This document shows positions 26,323 through 34,600 of a stretch of DNA of 40,971 nt, piece after piece (position 1 is the stretch's first letter; each line of letters begins with the position of its first letter). This stretch comes from DASRZM01 sp035686365. Its GTDB lineage: Bacteria; Pseudomonadota; Gammaproteobacteria; Xanthomonadales; Xanthomonadaceae. The notes below the pieces were generated by a model, which saw only the letters and a program-made list of their open reading frames with translations, had not been told where the DNA came from and searched no databases. The stretch spans positions 1 to 40,971 of the forward strand of contig DASRZM010000101.1 in assembly GCA_035686365.1 (NCBI GenBank). The letters are read 5' to 3'. The translations under genes were made by a program, and so were the position numbers.

Positions 26323-26834
26323 CACTTGGCAGTGTAGATGATCTCGACCCGCCGGTTCTGCGCCCAGCAGCTTTCGTAGGAATCCATGCACACCGGACGC
26401 TCCTCGCCGTAGCTGACGACGGTCTGCTGGCCGGCGGAGCCGCCGTTGGCCATCAGCGAGTCGGAGACGGCGTTGCCGCGGCGCTCGCCCAGGCCCAGGT
26501 TGTACTCGCGCGAACCGCGCTCGTCGGCATGGCTCTCGAGGGTGACGCGCGAGGACGGCCGGTCCGACAGGTACTTGCCGTGACAGCGCAGGATCTCGGT
26601 GAACTCCGGCTTGATGTTGCTCATGTCGAAGTCGAAGTACACCACCCGCTGGCGCAGGCAAGAGTCGGAATCCAGGTCTCCCGGCGAATAGCGGCCATCA
26701 TCGACCACGGCCTCGGTCCGGGTGACGGTCTCCCGCTCCTCGAACGGGGGTGGTGCTTCCTTCGTCTTCTTGGCGCAGGCGCCAAGGGCGAGGGCCACCA
26801 GGGTGGCCAGGGCAATGCGGGTGAGATTGTTCAT
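26322..26834 (-). CDS. pal: Peptidoglycan-associated outer-membrane lipoprotein Pal
   Basis: 170 residues. The lipobox is LGAC with lipidated C20 and Ala-Lys-Lys after it. The OmpA-like peptidoglycan-binding domain has VVYFDFDMSNIKPEF, TLESHADERGSREYNLGLGERR and QNRRVEIIYTAK, including the Asp and Arg that hold meso-diaminopimelate. It anchors the outer membrane to the wall and cycles with TolB during division. Compared with E. coli Pal there are four additional cysteines in the mature domain (SDSCLRQR, LRCHGK, VCMDSYESC), likely two disulfides. AAGGA lies 8 nt before the ATG. It has its own upstream promoter candidate. Confidence 0.96.
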   Translation of the reverse strand: MNNLTRIALATLVALALGACAKKTKEAPPPFEERETVTRTEAVVDDGRYSPGDLDSDSCLRQRVVYFDFDMSNIKPEFTEILRCHGKYLSDRPSSRVTLESHADERGSREYNLGLGERRGNAVSDSLMANGGSAGQQTVVSYGEERPVCMDSYESCWAQNRRVEIIYTAK

Positions 26835-26896
26835 GGCAAGTCCTTCTGTGATGTTCTTGTGTTTGGTCACGGGAGCAGCTTGTTTCCCATTTAAGT

Positions 26897-26924
26897 GCCA
26901 TACAACGTGTTGAAAGCCCGTCAA
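26897..26924 (-). promoter_or_regulatory. Candidate internal promoter for pal-cpoB
   Basis: On the minus strand: TTGACG (26924-26919), 16-nt spacer, TATGGC (26902-26897), within the 106-nt tolB-pal spacer. This stretch is markedly more AT-rich than its surroundings. It would let Pal be made in excess of the Tol proteins, as seen in other gammaproteobacteria. Confidence 0.5.
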
Positions 26925-26940
26925 TCCTGGGTGTCGTCCG

Positions 26941-28245
26941 TCAACGGTTCCTGAACGGCGACCACGCCGGCTCGCGGACATCCCCGTCCGCCAGCACCAG
27001 CCGCTGGCGGACCCGGGCATCGGCGGACACGGCGTAGAGCACGCCCCGCCTACCTTCCCGCGAGGCGTACAGCACCATGCTTCCGTTGGGGGCAAAACTC
27101 GGCGACTCGTCCAGGTTGCCCGGAGACAGTGTCAGCCACTGCCCGCGGCCGCCAAGGCTCTGATCCAGCAGTGCAATACGATAAACATTCCCGCTTCCCT
27201 GCGCCACAGCGATCTTCTTGCCCTCGCAGCATACGGTGGCCCGCGCGTTGTACTCGCCCTCGAAACTCACCCGGGCGGCCTCCCCCCCGGCCGCCGGGAC
27301 CCGGTAGATCTGCGGCTTGCCGGATCGGTCGGAGGTGAACAGCAGGCTGCCGTCGGCAGTCCAGACCGGCTCGGTGTCGATGCCCCAGTGACGGGTGATC
27401 TGGGTCAGGGCCTTGCTGCCCAGGTCCATCACGTAGATCTCCGGATTGCCGCTGCGCGAGAGCGTCAGCGCCAGCCGGCTGCCGTCGGGAGAAAACGAGG
27501 GTGCGCCGTTGATGCCCTTGAAGCTGGCGAACACCTCGCGCTGGCCGGTGGCGATGTCCTGGACGTAGATCGAGGAGTTGCCGCGCTCGAAGCTGACGTA
27601 GGCCAGCCGGCGCCCATCCGGGCTCCAGGCCGGCGAGAGCAGCGGCTCGCGCGAGCGCACCACGGTCTGCGGGTTCCAGCCGTCGGCATCGGCCACCATC
27701 AGCCGGTACTCGATCTCGCCCCCCAGACCCTGGGCGGTGACATAGGCGATGCGGGTCCAGAACGCGCCGCGGATGCCCAGGATCTTCTCGTAGATCGCAT
27801 CGGAGATCTGGTGGGCGACGTCGCGCATCGAGGCCGGCCGGCCGCTGAGCGCCTGGCCGAGCAGCCGCTCCTGGCGGGCTACGTCGAACAACTCGAACTC
27901 GGTGCGATAGCCGCCGTCGGCCGAATCGACGATGCGTCCGATCACCAGGAAGTCCTGCCGCAGCACCCGCCAGGTGGCGAAGTTGACCTCCGGCGCGCGC
28001 ACCGGGCGCTCGATGATGTCGGCCTCCGGCAGCGCACGGAACTGGCCGGAACGGTCGAGGTCGGCGCTGACCACCGCCGAGACGTCCGTCTCCGGCGGGG
28101 CCCCGGCGCCCTGGTAGGGGAAGGGCACGATCGTGATCGGCAGCGCCGCGGCGGTGCCGCCGACGATGTCGATCTCCAGCGCCTGGCCCCGCGCGAGCTG
28201 CCAGGGCAGCAGCAGGACGATGAATGCGATCAGGATTCTGTTCAT
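26941..28245 (-). CDS. tolB: Periplasmic beta-propeller protein TolB
   Basis: 434 residues. Signal peptide MNRILIAFIVLLLPWQLARG, then QALEIDIVGG, which corresponds to the TolA/Pal-switching N-terminal strand. The N-terminal domain (to about 165) is followed by a six-bladed PD40/WD-like propeller with repeated 'SPAWSPDGRRLAYVSFE', 'APSFSPDGSRLALTLS' and 'EIYVMDL' units. It partners Pal and TolA at the division site. It begins 5 nt after the tolA stop. Confidence 0.96.
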   Translation of the reverse strand: MNRILIAFIVLLLPWQLARGQALEIDIVGGTAAALPITIVPFPYQGAGAPPETDVSAVVSADLDRSGQFRALPEADIIERPVRAPEVNFATWRVLRQDFLVIGRIVDSADGGYRTEFELFDVARQERLLGQALSGRPASMRDVAHQISDAIYEKILGIRGAFWTRIAYVTAQGLGGEIEYRLMVADADGWNPQTVVRSREPLLSPAWSPDGRRLAYVSFERGNSSIYVQDIATGQREVFASFKGINGAPSFSPDGSRLALTLSRSGNPEIYVMDLGSKALTQITRHWGIDTEPVWTADGSLLFTSDRSGKPQIYRVPAAGGEAARVSFEGEYNARATVCCEGKKIAVAQGSGNVYRIALLDQSLGGRGQWLTLSPGNLDESPSFAPNGSMVLYASREGRRGVLYAVSADARVRQRLVLADGDVREPAWSPFRNR

Positions 28246-28250
28246 GGGTC

Positions 28251-29183
28251 TCAGCTCTCTGGGGCACGGAAAGTGAACGTCAGTTCGCGTGAAAAGACCG
28301 ACTCGAAGCCCTGGTAGGGCAGCGGCTGAGCGCGCAGCACGGCCGCCTCGACCGAGCGCCGGCCCAGCTCATCGTAGGGGCACGACCGGTCCACGCTGGC
28401 GTTGATGACCTCGCCGCCGGGAATCTGGATGATGCGGATCACGCACGGCTGGCCCGGAGGCACGGTTTCGGGCCGGATCCAGCTTCGCTCCACCGCCTGC
28501 TGGATCGCCAGCGCGTAGCGGCCTTCCAGGCTGTCGTCGGTGCCCTCGTTGCCCAGTTCGCGCTGCGGCGTGGCCTCGCGCTGCGGCGCCTCACGCTCGG
28601 GCTGTGCCTGGCGCCGCTGCTCGACCTGGGCCAGCCTGCGCTGCACCTGCTCGCGCTCGCGCTCGGCCTGCTCGCGCTGGCGGCGGATGTCCTCGAGCTG
28701 TGCCTGCCGCTCTTCCTCCATCTTCGTCAGGCGCTCGCGGTTCTCGGCTTCCTCCTGCTTGCGCTGTTCCTCCAGCAGGACCTGCTCCTGGCGGCGGCGC
28801 TCGGCCTGCTCGCGCTGCGCCCGTTGCTCGGCCTCGCGCGCCAGCCGTGCCACGCGCTCGGCTTCGACCCGGTCCGGTCGCGGCACCTGCGTCTGCGGCT
28901 GCGGTTGCGGCGGCTGCTCGGCCTGCTGCGGACGTGGCTCCGGCTCGGGCTGCGGCGGCGGCGCGGTCTCGCGCGGCTGCGGTTGCGGCGGCGCCGGCAA
29001 CGCCGGCGCGGCGGCCGACGGCGGCTGCGCGGCGACCAGCACCGCCTCGATGACGCTGCCACGCACCGACGGTGGCTTCACCGACCGGGTCCACAGCGTG
29101 CCCAGGATCAGCACGCCGAAGCAGACCAGGTGCAGGGCCAGCGAAAGCGTCCATGCGCGGGCCTTGTCGGAGAGGGTCTCCAT
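28251..29183 (-). CDS. tolA: Inner-membrane energy-transducing protein TolA
   Basis: 310 residues. Membrane helix about 10-31 (TLSLALHLVCFGVLILGTLW, with the Ser-His-Leu type helix that docks TolQR). A Pro/Gln-rich stretch (about 53-100) precedes a long charged helix (about 100-215; REQAERRRQEQVLLEEQRK). Domain III (about 218-310) has YALAIQQAVERSWIRP, CVIRIIQIPGGEVINASVD and DELGRRSVEAAVLRAQPLP, the TolA C-terminal fold with its two cysteines. It reaches across the periplasm to TolB and Pal, powered by TolQR. 3-nt gap to tolR. Confidence 0.95.
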   Translation of the reverse strand: METLSDKARAWTLSLALHLVCFGVLILGTLWTRSVKPPSVRGSVIEAVLVAAQPPSAAAPALPAPPQPQPRETAPPPQPEPEPRPQQAEQPPQPQPQTQVPRPDRVEAERVARLAREAEQRAQREQAERRRQEQVLLEEQRKQEEAENRERLTKMEEERQAQLEDIRRQREQAEREREQVQRRLAQVEQRRQAQPEREAPQREATPQRELGNEGTDDSLEGRYALAIQQAVERSWIRPETVPPGQPCVIRIIQIPGGEVINASVDRSCPYDELGRRSVEAAVLRAQPLPYQGFESVFSRELTFTFRAPES

Positions 29184-29186
29184 CGA

Positions 29187-29627
<441 letters not shown>

Positions 29628-29652
29628 GGGGCGACTCCTGGTGATGAAGCGC

Positions 29653-29819
29653 GGGGCCTAGCGGGCCCCGATGGGGCGCAGGCTCGACTTCCACATCCCC
29701 CACCCGATCGCGCTGCGCGCGATCGGGGCGCCCCCTTGACTCGAGGGGGCTGGAAGCCCGCCGGATGCAGCGTTGCCGCGTGCGTGTCCGGCCTTGCCGT
29801 GGCTTTCGATGTGGAAGTC
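29653..29819 (-). other. Multi-branched palindromic element between tolQ and tolR
   Basis: An outer 12-bp inverted repeat (29686-29697 GACTTCCACATC with 29808-29819 GATGTGGAAGTC) encloses three hairpins. They are 29703-29713/29717-29727 (11 bp, loop TGC), 29730-29735/29745-29750 (GCCCCC/GGGGGC, extendable inward) and 29760-29765/29787-29792 (GCCGGA/TCCGGC). A further hairpin, 29653-29658/29664-29669, lies just upstream of tolR. Either a folded leader RNA or a decayed palindromic insertion would give this; the sequence alone does not decide. Confidence 0.65.
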
Positions 29820-29861
29820 CTGGATGTGCATCGGGCTCGGATGCGGGTCGGGGTTGGTCAT
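29658..29861 (-). CDS. Possible 67-aa ORF coupled to tolQ, doubtful
   Basis: ATG at 29861-29859 overlaps the tolQ stop as ATGA, and the frame stays open for 67 codons to a TAG at 29660-29658. The predicted product (start MTNPDPHPSPMHIQDFHIES) is rich in Gly, Ala, Pro, Ser and His, has no domain, signal or membrane segment, and lies wholly over the palindromic element. Ribosomes finishing tolQ could restart here and melt the stems, so it may be a translated leader rather than a functional protein. It could also be a chance frame in GC-rich DNA. Confidence 0.25.
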   Translation of the reverse strand: MTNPDPHPSPMHIQDFHIESHGKAGHARGNAASGGLPAPSSQGGAPIARSAIGWGMWKSSLRPIGAR

Positions 29862-30538
29862 TCGTCCAGGTGGGACTGGCGCTGGAGGATGGACGAGAAC
29901 TCCTCGGCGAAGGTCTCGTAGCGCACGTTCAGGCGCTCGACGCGTGTGGAAAAGCCGTTGTAGGCCCAAACCGCCGGGATGGCGGCGAACAGGCCCATGG
30001 CGGTGGCGATCAGGGCTTCGGAGATGCCCGGCGCGACCGCAGCAATGGTCGCTTCCTTGACGTTGATCAGGCCCTGGAAGCTGATCATGATGCCCCACAC
30101 GGTGCCGAACAGACCCACGTACGGGCTGATCGATCCGACGTTGGCGAGAAACTCCAGGTTGTGCTCGAGCCGGTCGATCTCGCGTGCCAGCGCCGTGCGC
30201 ATGGAGCGCTGGGCACCCTCGAGCTGGGTGCGCGCATCCACGCCACGCTTCTGCCGCAGCCGGGCGAACTCGGCGAAACCCGACTCGAAGATCGACTCGA
30301 TGCCCGGCTCGGCGCCATCGTCGCCGCTCACGTCGCTGTACAGCGTGGCCAGGTCGGCGCCGGCCCAGAAGCGCTCCTCGAACGCGTCGGCCCCCCGGGT
30401 GGCGTCGTCGAGCGTCTTCTTCTTGGAGAAGATGATCACCCAGGAGGCGACCGAGGCCACCAGCAGGAGCACCATCACCAGCTGCACGGGCAGACTCGCC
30501 TGCCAGACCAGCGCGAGCAGATTCAATTCGTTGTTCAT
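29858..30538 (-). CDS. tolQ: Inner-membrane proton-channel subunit TolQ
   Basis: 226 residues with three membrane helices (about 17-37, 135-155 and 168-192). The channel threonines fall at T146 (VGLFGTVWGIM) and T179 (EALIATAMGLFAAIPAV), matching E. coli T145 and T178. The large cytoplasmic loop (about 40-130) lies between helix 1 and 2, and the C-terminal tail is cytoplasmic (ERLNVRYETFAEEF). TolQ pentamers surround the TolR helices. Its ATG overlaps the ybgC stop (ATGA, 30538-30535). Confidence 0.96.
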   Translation of the reverse strand: MNNELNLLALVWQASLPVQLVMVLLLVASVASWVIIFSKKKTLDDATRGADAFEERFWAGADLATLYSDVSGDDGAEPGIESIFESGFAEFARLRQKRGVDARTQLEGAQRSMRTALAREIDRLEHNLEFLANVGSISPYVGLFGTVWGIMISFQGLINVKEATIAAVAPGISEALIATAMGLFAAIPAVWAYNGFSTRVERLNVRYETFAEEFSSILQRQSHLDE

Positions 30539-30951
30539 TGGTCGGACTCCGGAGCAGGAAACAGGTCCGCGGGAATCGTCCGCGGACGGAAGGCCGATGC
30601 GCTCAGGCAGGCCGCGCGTACTTCGGCTGAGACCAGCGTGGCGCCGTTGCGTTCAATGGACTGCGCGAAACGCAGGCTGGCCGCGCGCAGCTCCAGCAGC
30701 CGCACGCGCACCTCCAGCAGATCGTCCAGGCGTGCCGGCAGGTGGAAGTCCATGCGCAGGCCCCTGACCGCGAACACCAGGTCGTGCTCCTCGCGCAGGC
30801 GCTGCTGCTCCAGTCCGAGCCACCGCAGCCATTCGGTCCTGGCGCGTTCCAGGAAGCACAGGTACGCGGCGTGGTACACCACGCCGCCCGCGTCGGTATC
30901 TTCCCAATAGACACGGGTCGGCCAAGTGAACGCTGCGTAAATGTCGGGCAT
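30535..30951 (-). CDS. ybgC: Hotdog-fold acyl-CoA thioesterase YbgC
   Basis: 138 residues. The 4-hydroxybenzoyl-CoA thioesterase-type active site is YWEDTDAGGVVYHAAYLCFL: catalytic Asp18 with His27 nearby. The rest is a single hotdog domain (LEVRVRLLELRAASLRFAQS). It is the standard first gene of the tol-pal operon and hydrolyses short-chain or acyl-ACP-linked thioesters, perhaps in phospholipid metabolism. ATG 30951 (MPDIYAAFTWPTRVYWEDTD) gives the family length; a longer frame upstream runs through a region containing a likely promoter. Confidence 0.95.
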   Translation of the reverse strand: MPDIYAAFTWPTRVYWEDTDAGGVVYHAAYLCFLERARTEWLRWLGLEQQRLREEHDLVFAVRGLRMDFHLPARLDDLLEVRVRLLELRAASLRFAQSIERNGATLVSAEVRAACLSASAFRPRTIPADLFPAPESDQ

Positions 30952-31005
30952 GGGCACGGCGTCCGGAGCGGGTCGGTTGCCCGCGCTGCCGCGGACCAGC
31001 CGCGC

Positions 31006-31034
31006 ATTATCCGGGAAGCGTCCGTCGCCGTCGC
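31006..31034 (-). promoter_or_regulatory. Candidate promoter for the ybgC-tol operon
   Basis: Minus strand GCGACG (31034-31029), 17-nt spacer, GATAAT (31011-31006). The -10 is good, the -35 weak. It is 54 nt before the ybgC ATG in the 160-nt spacer that follows the Kelch-gene stop. Confidence 0.35.
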
Positions 31035-31111
31035 GTGGTGCCCGAAGGCCCCGGGGCCACACACGCAGCCGGGCGTGCCGGCCGGCGCCCGTGGCGGCAA
31101 CCGGCAGCCTG

Positions 31112-32908
31112 CTAGGGTTCGATCGTCAGTTCGAACACGCGGCCGGTGGCGCCCGCTTCCTGGCCGGCGAGCGCGGAGCCGGAGACCACCACGAAACGGC
31201 CATCGAGCGCCGCACCGGGGACGCCATGGACGGCGACCGGCAGGTTCGGGCCGAACCGCCAACGCTCGGCACCGGCCGTGTAGATTTCGACCGTCGGCTC
31301 CAGCTCCGCCGCCCTGCCTGAAACCAGTTCGCCGCCGCCGATCATGATGCGCTCGCCGACCACCGCAGCAGCGAAGCCGGCCCGAGGCCGCGCGAACGCC
31401 GGTCCGCTGCGCCAGCGCTCGCCGACCGGGTCGTAGATGGCCACCGAATTGGTTTCCGGAGTTCGCCCGCCGAGCATCCAGACCTCGCCCAGGAAAGCCA
31501 CCACCTGGGAGTGGTCGCGCAGGGTATCGCCGAGCCCGGCGATCCGCCGCACCCGTCGGGCGCGTGGGTCGAACTCCTGCAGGCTGCCATCGGTATTGCC
31601 GATGTAGGCGCGACCGTTGACCACGGCGGCGTGGCTGCCGTACATGAAGCCCAGTTCGTCGACCGGCTCCCAGCTGGCGCCGGTCACGTCGTAGCGGTAG
31701 GCCGAACGCGACTGGTCGCCGCCGCCGTTGGGCGCGCCGCCAACCATGTAGATGCCGCCGTCGACGGCGAACGCCGCCAGATGATCGCGGCCAGCCGGCA
31801 GATCGGGCAGTTCGCTCCAGGCATTAGCGGCGCGATCGTAGCGCTTGAAGCCGCGCTCGTCGCCGAAGCCGCCCAGTGCGTAGAGTCGGCCATCGAGCAC
31901 GGCCGCCGCGTGTTCGCTCTGCGGCGGCGCGGGCATGGCCGCCAGTTCGGCCCAAGCCGTCGATTCCGGATCCGTCGGTACCTGGTCGATGCAGGCGCTG
32001 CTGGCCAGGCGGGTCAGGCGCGCGCCCTCGCGCGCACCGGCGCCGTAGCCCGGCTCGCTGGCCGCGTAGGCCATCGCCAGCGCATCGCAGGCGGTGAAGG
32101 CGAAATGCTGGCTGCCCCAGGGACGCAATCGGACGTCGCTGCTGTCGAAGTCGGCACCGAAGCGTGCGCCGTCCGCGATCAGCGCCTGTGGGATCACGTA
32201 CACCCCCTCCACCAGCGTGCCCACGCCGATCGTCCAGGCCTGGTTGCCCTGCGGGTCGAAGGTGAACCAGTACACCGCCGCGCGATCCTCGCCCAGCTCC
32301 TCGATCATCCAGCCCTCGCCGGAGCGGCTGGGCACGTACCAGGCGCCGCTGTGCATGCGCAGGCCGTCGAGCGAACGCGCGCCGGTGGCGGTTAGGGCGC
32401 GCTCGCCCGAGCAGTCCAGCTCGTCCAGGTCGGTCAGGCGCGTGAGTTCGACCGTGCCGCTGCCCCAGGCCGGCGGCCCGGACCAGCTGGCGCTCATGTG
32501 TCCGCAATCCTGGAAGTGGAACTGCAGCGTGCCCCATTGCTCGTACTGGACCTGCGCCGGATCGAAGTCGTCGCCGAAGCTCGCGCCGTGCGGCCGCAGC
32601 ACCTGGGGGAATTCGATGGTGTCGCCGTCGATGCGGCCATCGATCGCCAGCAGCCAGGCCTGGTCGCCGGCTTCGCCGACCGGCGGATAGGTGAACCAGA
32701 TCGCGAACGCGCGCCCGTCGGGCAGCAGCTGGACGACGAAGCCCTCGCCGCTGCGTCCCGGGTCGTACCAGGAGCCGCTGACGCCCGGGCCGATCCAGTA
32801 CTCGGGGGTCTCTCCGGCGCCACCGGTGCCACCCTCGTGTGCGCGCAGCGCCCCGGCCGACACCGCCAGGACGACGGACAATGCGATGCTGCAGCTGGCT
32901 CGACACAT
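31112..32908 (-). CDS. Secreted protein: two WYxPxRSGEG repeats plus a Kelch beta-propeller
   Basis: 598 residues. Signal peptide about 1-23 (ALSVVLAVSAGALRAH). Two homologous units of about 100 residues follow, 44-142 and 187-282. Each opens SG(S/A)WY.P.RSGEG, then a WFT(Y/F)..(Q)AW strip, a (D/H)GA.FG.DFD segment and a W......F.F..C element. Residues about 325-598 contain Kelch motifs (AAAVLDGRLYALGGFGDERG; AAFAVDGGIYMVGGAPNGGG; VVAFLGEVWMLGGRTPETNS; AAVVGERIMIGGGELVSG), enough for a five- to six-bladed propeller. No membrane anchor. Kelch propellers bind proteins or sugars; the function of the front repeats is unknown to me. Ribosome site GGAG 10 nt before ATG and a strong promoter upstream imply independent expression. 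Confidence 0.88.
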   Translation of the reverse strand: MCRASCSIALSVVLAVSAGALRAHEGGTGGAGETPEYWIGPGVSGSWYDPGRSGEGFVVQLLPDGRAFAIWFTYPPVGEAGDQAWLLAIDGRIDGDTIEFPQVLRPHGASFGDDFDPAQVQYEQWGTLQFHFQDCGHMSASWSGPPAWGSGTVELTRLTDLDELDCSGERALTATGARSLDGLRMHSGAWYVPSRSGEGWMIEELGEDRAAVYWFTFDPQGNQAWTIGVGTLVEGVYVIPQALIADGARFGADFDSSDVRLRPWGSQHFAFTACDALAMAYAASEPGYGAGAREGARLTRLASSACIDQVPTDPESTAWAELAAMPAPPQSEHAAAVLDGRLYALGGFGDERGFKRYDRAANAWSELPDLPAGRDHLAAFAVDGGIYMVGGAPNGGGDQSRSAYRYDVTGASWEPVDELGFMYGSHAAVVNGRAYIGNTDGSLQEFDPRARRVRRIAGLGDTLRDHSQVVAFLGEVWMLGGRTPETNSVAIYDPVGERWRSGPAFARPRAGFAAAVVGERIMIGGGELVSGRAAELEPTVEIYTAGAERWRFGPNLPVAVHGVPGAALDGRFVVVSGSALAGQEAGATGRVFELTIEP

Positions 32909-32941
32909 GGCGGACGCTCCGTGCCCGTCGACTTCCCGGGC

Positions 32942-32972
32942 ATCATACGATTGATGTCGTACTTTCTGTCAA
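32942..32972 (-). promoter_or_regulatory. Strong candidate sigma-70 promoter for the Kelch gene
   Basis: On the minus strand: TTGACA (32972-32967), 19-nt spacer, TATGAT (32947-32942), 33 nt before the ATG. The -35 is consensus and the -10 is one base off; the spacer is 1-2 nt long. This is the best promoter match seen in the window. Confidence 0.6.
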
Positions 32973-33017
32973 GCCCCCGTCGCCCCGCGCCCCGGGGCGT
33001 GGCCGCAGCGGTGGACT

Positions 33018-34052
33018 TCAGGTTTCGCCGTCGACGAACAGGTCCGGTGCGGCCTGCACGCGCGGCTTCAGGCCGAAGTGGCGGTAGGCCTTGGCGGTGG
33101 CCATGCGTCCGCGTGCGGTGCGCACCAGGTAGCCCTGCTGGATCAGGAACGGTTCGACCACGTCCTCGATGGTGCCGCGTTCCTCCGACAGGGCCGCGGC
33201 CATGGACTCCACGCCGACCGGACCGCCGTCGAAACTCTCGATGATGGTGGTCAGCAGCCGCCGGTCGAGCGTGTCGAAGCCTTCGGCATCGACCTTGAGC
33301 ATCTGCATCGCGAGGTCGGCGACCTCGCGGGTGATCACGCCATCGGCGCGCACCTGCGCGTAGTCGCGCACGCGCCGCAGCAGCCGGTTGGCGATGCGCG
33401 GGGTGCCGCGCGAGCGCTGCGCGATCTCGCCCGCGCCGCTGGCCTCGCAGTGGATGTCCAGGATGGACGCGGCACGGCGCACGATCGCGGTCAATTCCGG
33501 AACCGAGTAGAACTCCAGCCGCTGGACGATGCCGAAGCGGTCGCGCAGCGGGCTGGTCAGCAGCCCGGCGCGGGTGGTCGCACCCACCAGCGTGAACGGT
33601 GGCAGGTCGAGCTTGATCGAGCGGGCGGCCGGGCCCTCGCCGATCATGATGTCGATCTGGAAGTCCTCCATGGCCGGGTACAGGACTTCCTCGACCACCG
33701 GCGAGAGCCGGTGGATCTCGTCGACGAACAGCACGTCGTTCGGCTGCAGGTTGGTCAGCAGTGCGGCGAGGTCGCCGGCCCGCTCGATGACCGGGCCGGA
33801 GGTCTGGCGCAGGCTCACGCCCAGCTCGTTGGCGATCACGTGGGCGAGCGTGGTCTTGCCCAGTCCCGGCGGTCCGAAGATCAGTACGTGGTCGAGCGCC
33901 TCGGCGCGCCCGCGTGCGGCCTCGATGTAGATCGAGAGCTGCTCGCGCACGGCCTCCTGGCCCAGGTATTCGGCCATGCGCTGCGGCCGGATCGAGGCTT
34001 CGATGCGCGCTTCCTCTTCGCTCGCTTCCGGGGAGATCAGGCGTTCGGACAC
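33018..34052 (-). CDS. ruvB: Holliday junction branch-migration ATPase RuvB
   Basis: 344 residues from a GTG at 34052-34050 (encoding Met in VSERLISPEASEEE); no ATG is available in frame upstream without crossing repeats, and the length equals family norm. Walker A GPPGLGKT is at 60-67, Walker B DEIH at 111-114, and sensor 1 lies in GATTRAGLLTSPLRDRFG. The arginine-finger and winged-helix regions (GTPRIANRLLRRVRDYAQ; GVESMAAALSEERGTIEDV) are complete. RuvB hexamers drive branch migration with RuvA. Although ruvA is next upstream on the same strand, 613 nt of repeats separate them, so coupling to ruvA is lost or altered. Confidence 0.96.
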   Translation of the reverse strand: MSERLISPEASEEEARIEASIRPQRMAEYLGQEAVREQLSIYIEAARGRAEALDHVLIFGPPGLGKTTLAHVIANELGVSLRQTSGPVIERAGDLAALLTNLQPNDVLFVDEIHRLSPVVEEVLYPAMEDFQIDIMIGEGPAARSIKLDLPPFTLVGATTRAGLLTSPLRDRFGIVQRLEFYSVPELTAIVRRAASILDIHCEASGAGEIAQRSRGTPRIANRLLRRVRDYAQVRADGVITREVADLAMQMLKVDAEGFDTLDRRLLTTIIESFDGGPVGVESMAAALSEERGTIEDVVEPFLIQQGYLVRTARGRMATAKAYRHFGLKPRVQAAPDLFVDGET

Positions 34053-34132
34053 GGATTCGCAGGCCGGTTGCAGATGCCCACAGTGTACCCGCCGCCGCAG
34101 TCCACGACCGCGTCCACGCCCAGCGCAGCCGT

Positions 34133-34157
34133 GTGGGAGCGGCCCATGGCCGCGATC
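34133..34157 (+). repeat. Simple REP unit, GTGG head (second copy)
   Basis: Same sequence as 5448-5473: GTGGGAGCGGCCCATGGCCG then CGATC. It is the first of four palindromic blocks in the ruvB-ruvA spacer. Confidence 0.8.
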
Positions 34158-34182
34158 GGGCGTCCTCACCGTTTGTCCGGCG

Positions 34183-34234
34183 CGGAGCGAAGCAGCGTCA
34201 CCGGACGGGCTCCGGTGCTGACCGCTTCGCTCCG
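34183..34234. repeat. Nested inverted repeat beside copy D
   Basis: CGGAGCGAAGC (34183-34193) pairs with GCTTCGCTCCG (34224-34234), and inside it CACCGGA (34199-34205) pairs with TCCGGTG (34211-34217) around CGGGC. The right arm is also the head of copy D, so the head sequence of the family is present here in both orientations. Confidence 0.75.
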
Positions 34235-34355
34235 TAGGACGGCCCGCGATCCGGGAACGCCGGCCGGGGGACGCCGTGAATCCGTCCATGGAGGCTCATC
34301 CACGACATCCCTGTCGTGGATGCCCCCGGCCGGCGTTCCCGGACCGCGGCCCTCG
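34224..34355 (+). repeat. Composite palindrome, copy D (GTAG head on plus strand)
   Basis: Head GCTTCGCTCCGTAGG. Left arm 34241-34270 pairs with 34323-34351; the 20 inner bases (CCGGGAACGCCGGCCGGGGG) pair perfectly, and the outer part has a one-base slip. The inner hairpin ATCCACGACA/TGTCGTGGAT (34298-34307, 34312-34321) is perfect. The core, CGTGAATCCGTCCATGGAGG, is the reverse complement of the core in A. Confidence 0.85.
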
Positions 34356-34470
34356 GATGCGACAGAGCGCAAGCGCCGCTGCCGTAGAGAAGTCGCGTGT
34401 GGTGCTCGAGGTGACCGAGGCCTCCCACATGCGACGGTCCGACGGAGCCCAGCCGCCACCGAACCCGAGC

Positions 34471-34600
34471 CAGCGGTCCGTGGTCCGGTTCCTCTGTCCG
34501 GGGGCGTGAGCGCCAGGGATGGCGCGACCGCAGCCCCCATGGATGGGTTCACGGCGGCCCCGGACAGAGGAACCGGACCTCGGACCGCCCCCTACGGAGC
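34471..34600 (-). repeat. Composite palindrome, copy E (GTAG head on minus strand)
   Basis: Arms 34473-34503 and 34558-34588 pair at 30 of 31 positions. Core CCCCATGGATGGGTTCACGG and a small hairpin GCGCC/GGCGC lie between. The right end CCCCCTACGGAGC carries the head GCTCCGTAGG on the minus strand. Copies D and E thus stand in opposite orientation about 115 nt apart. Confidence 0.87.

Noticed and set aside
33018..34289. Longer RuvB with an N-terminal extension beginning MDGFTASP
   Set aside because: The extension is translated repeat DNA of copy D; the GTG at 34052 gives the family length and normal N-terminus.
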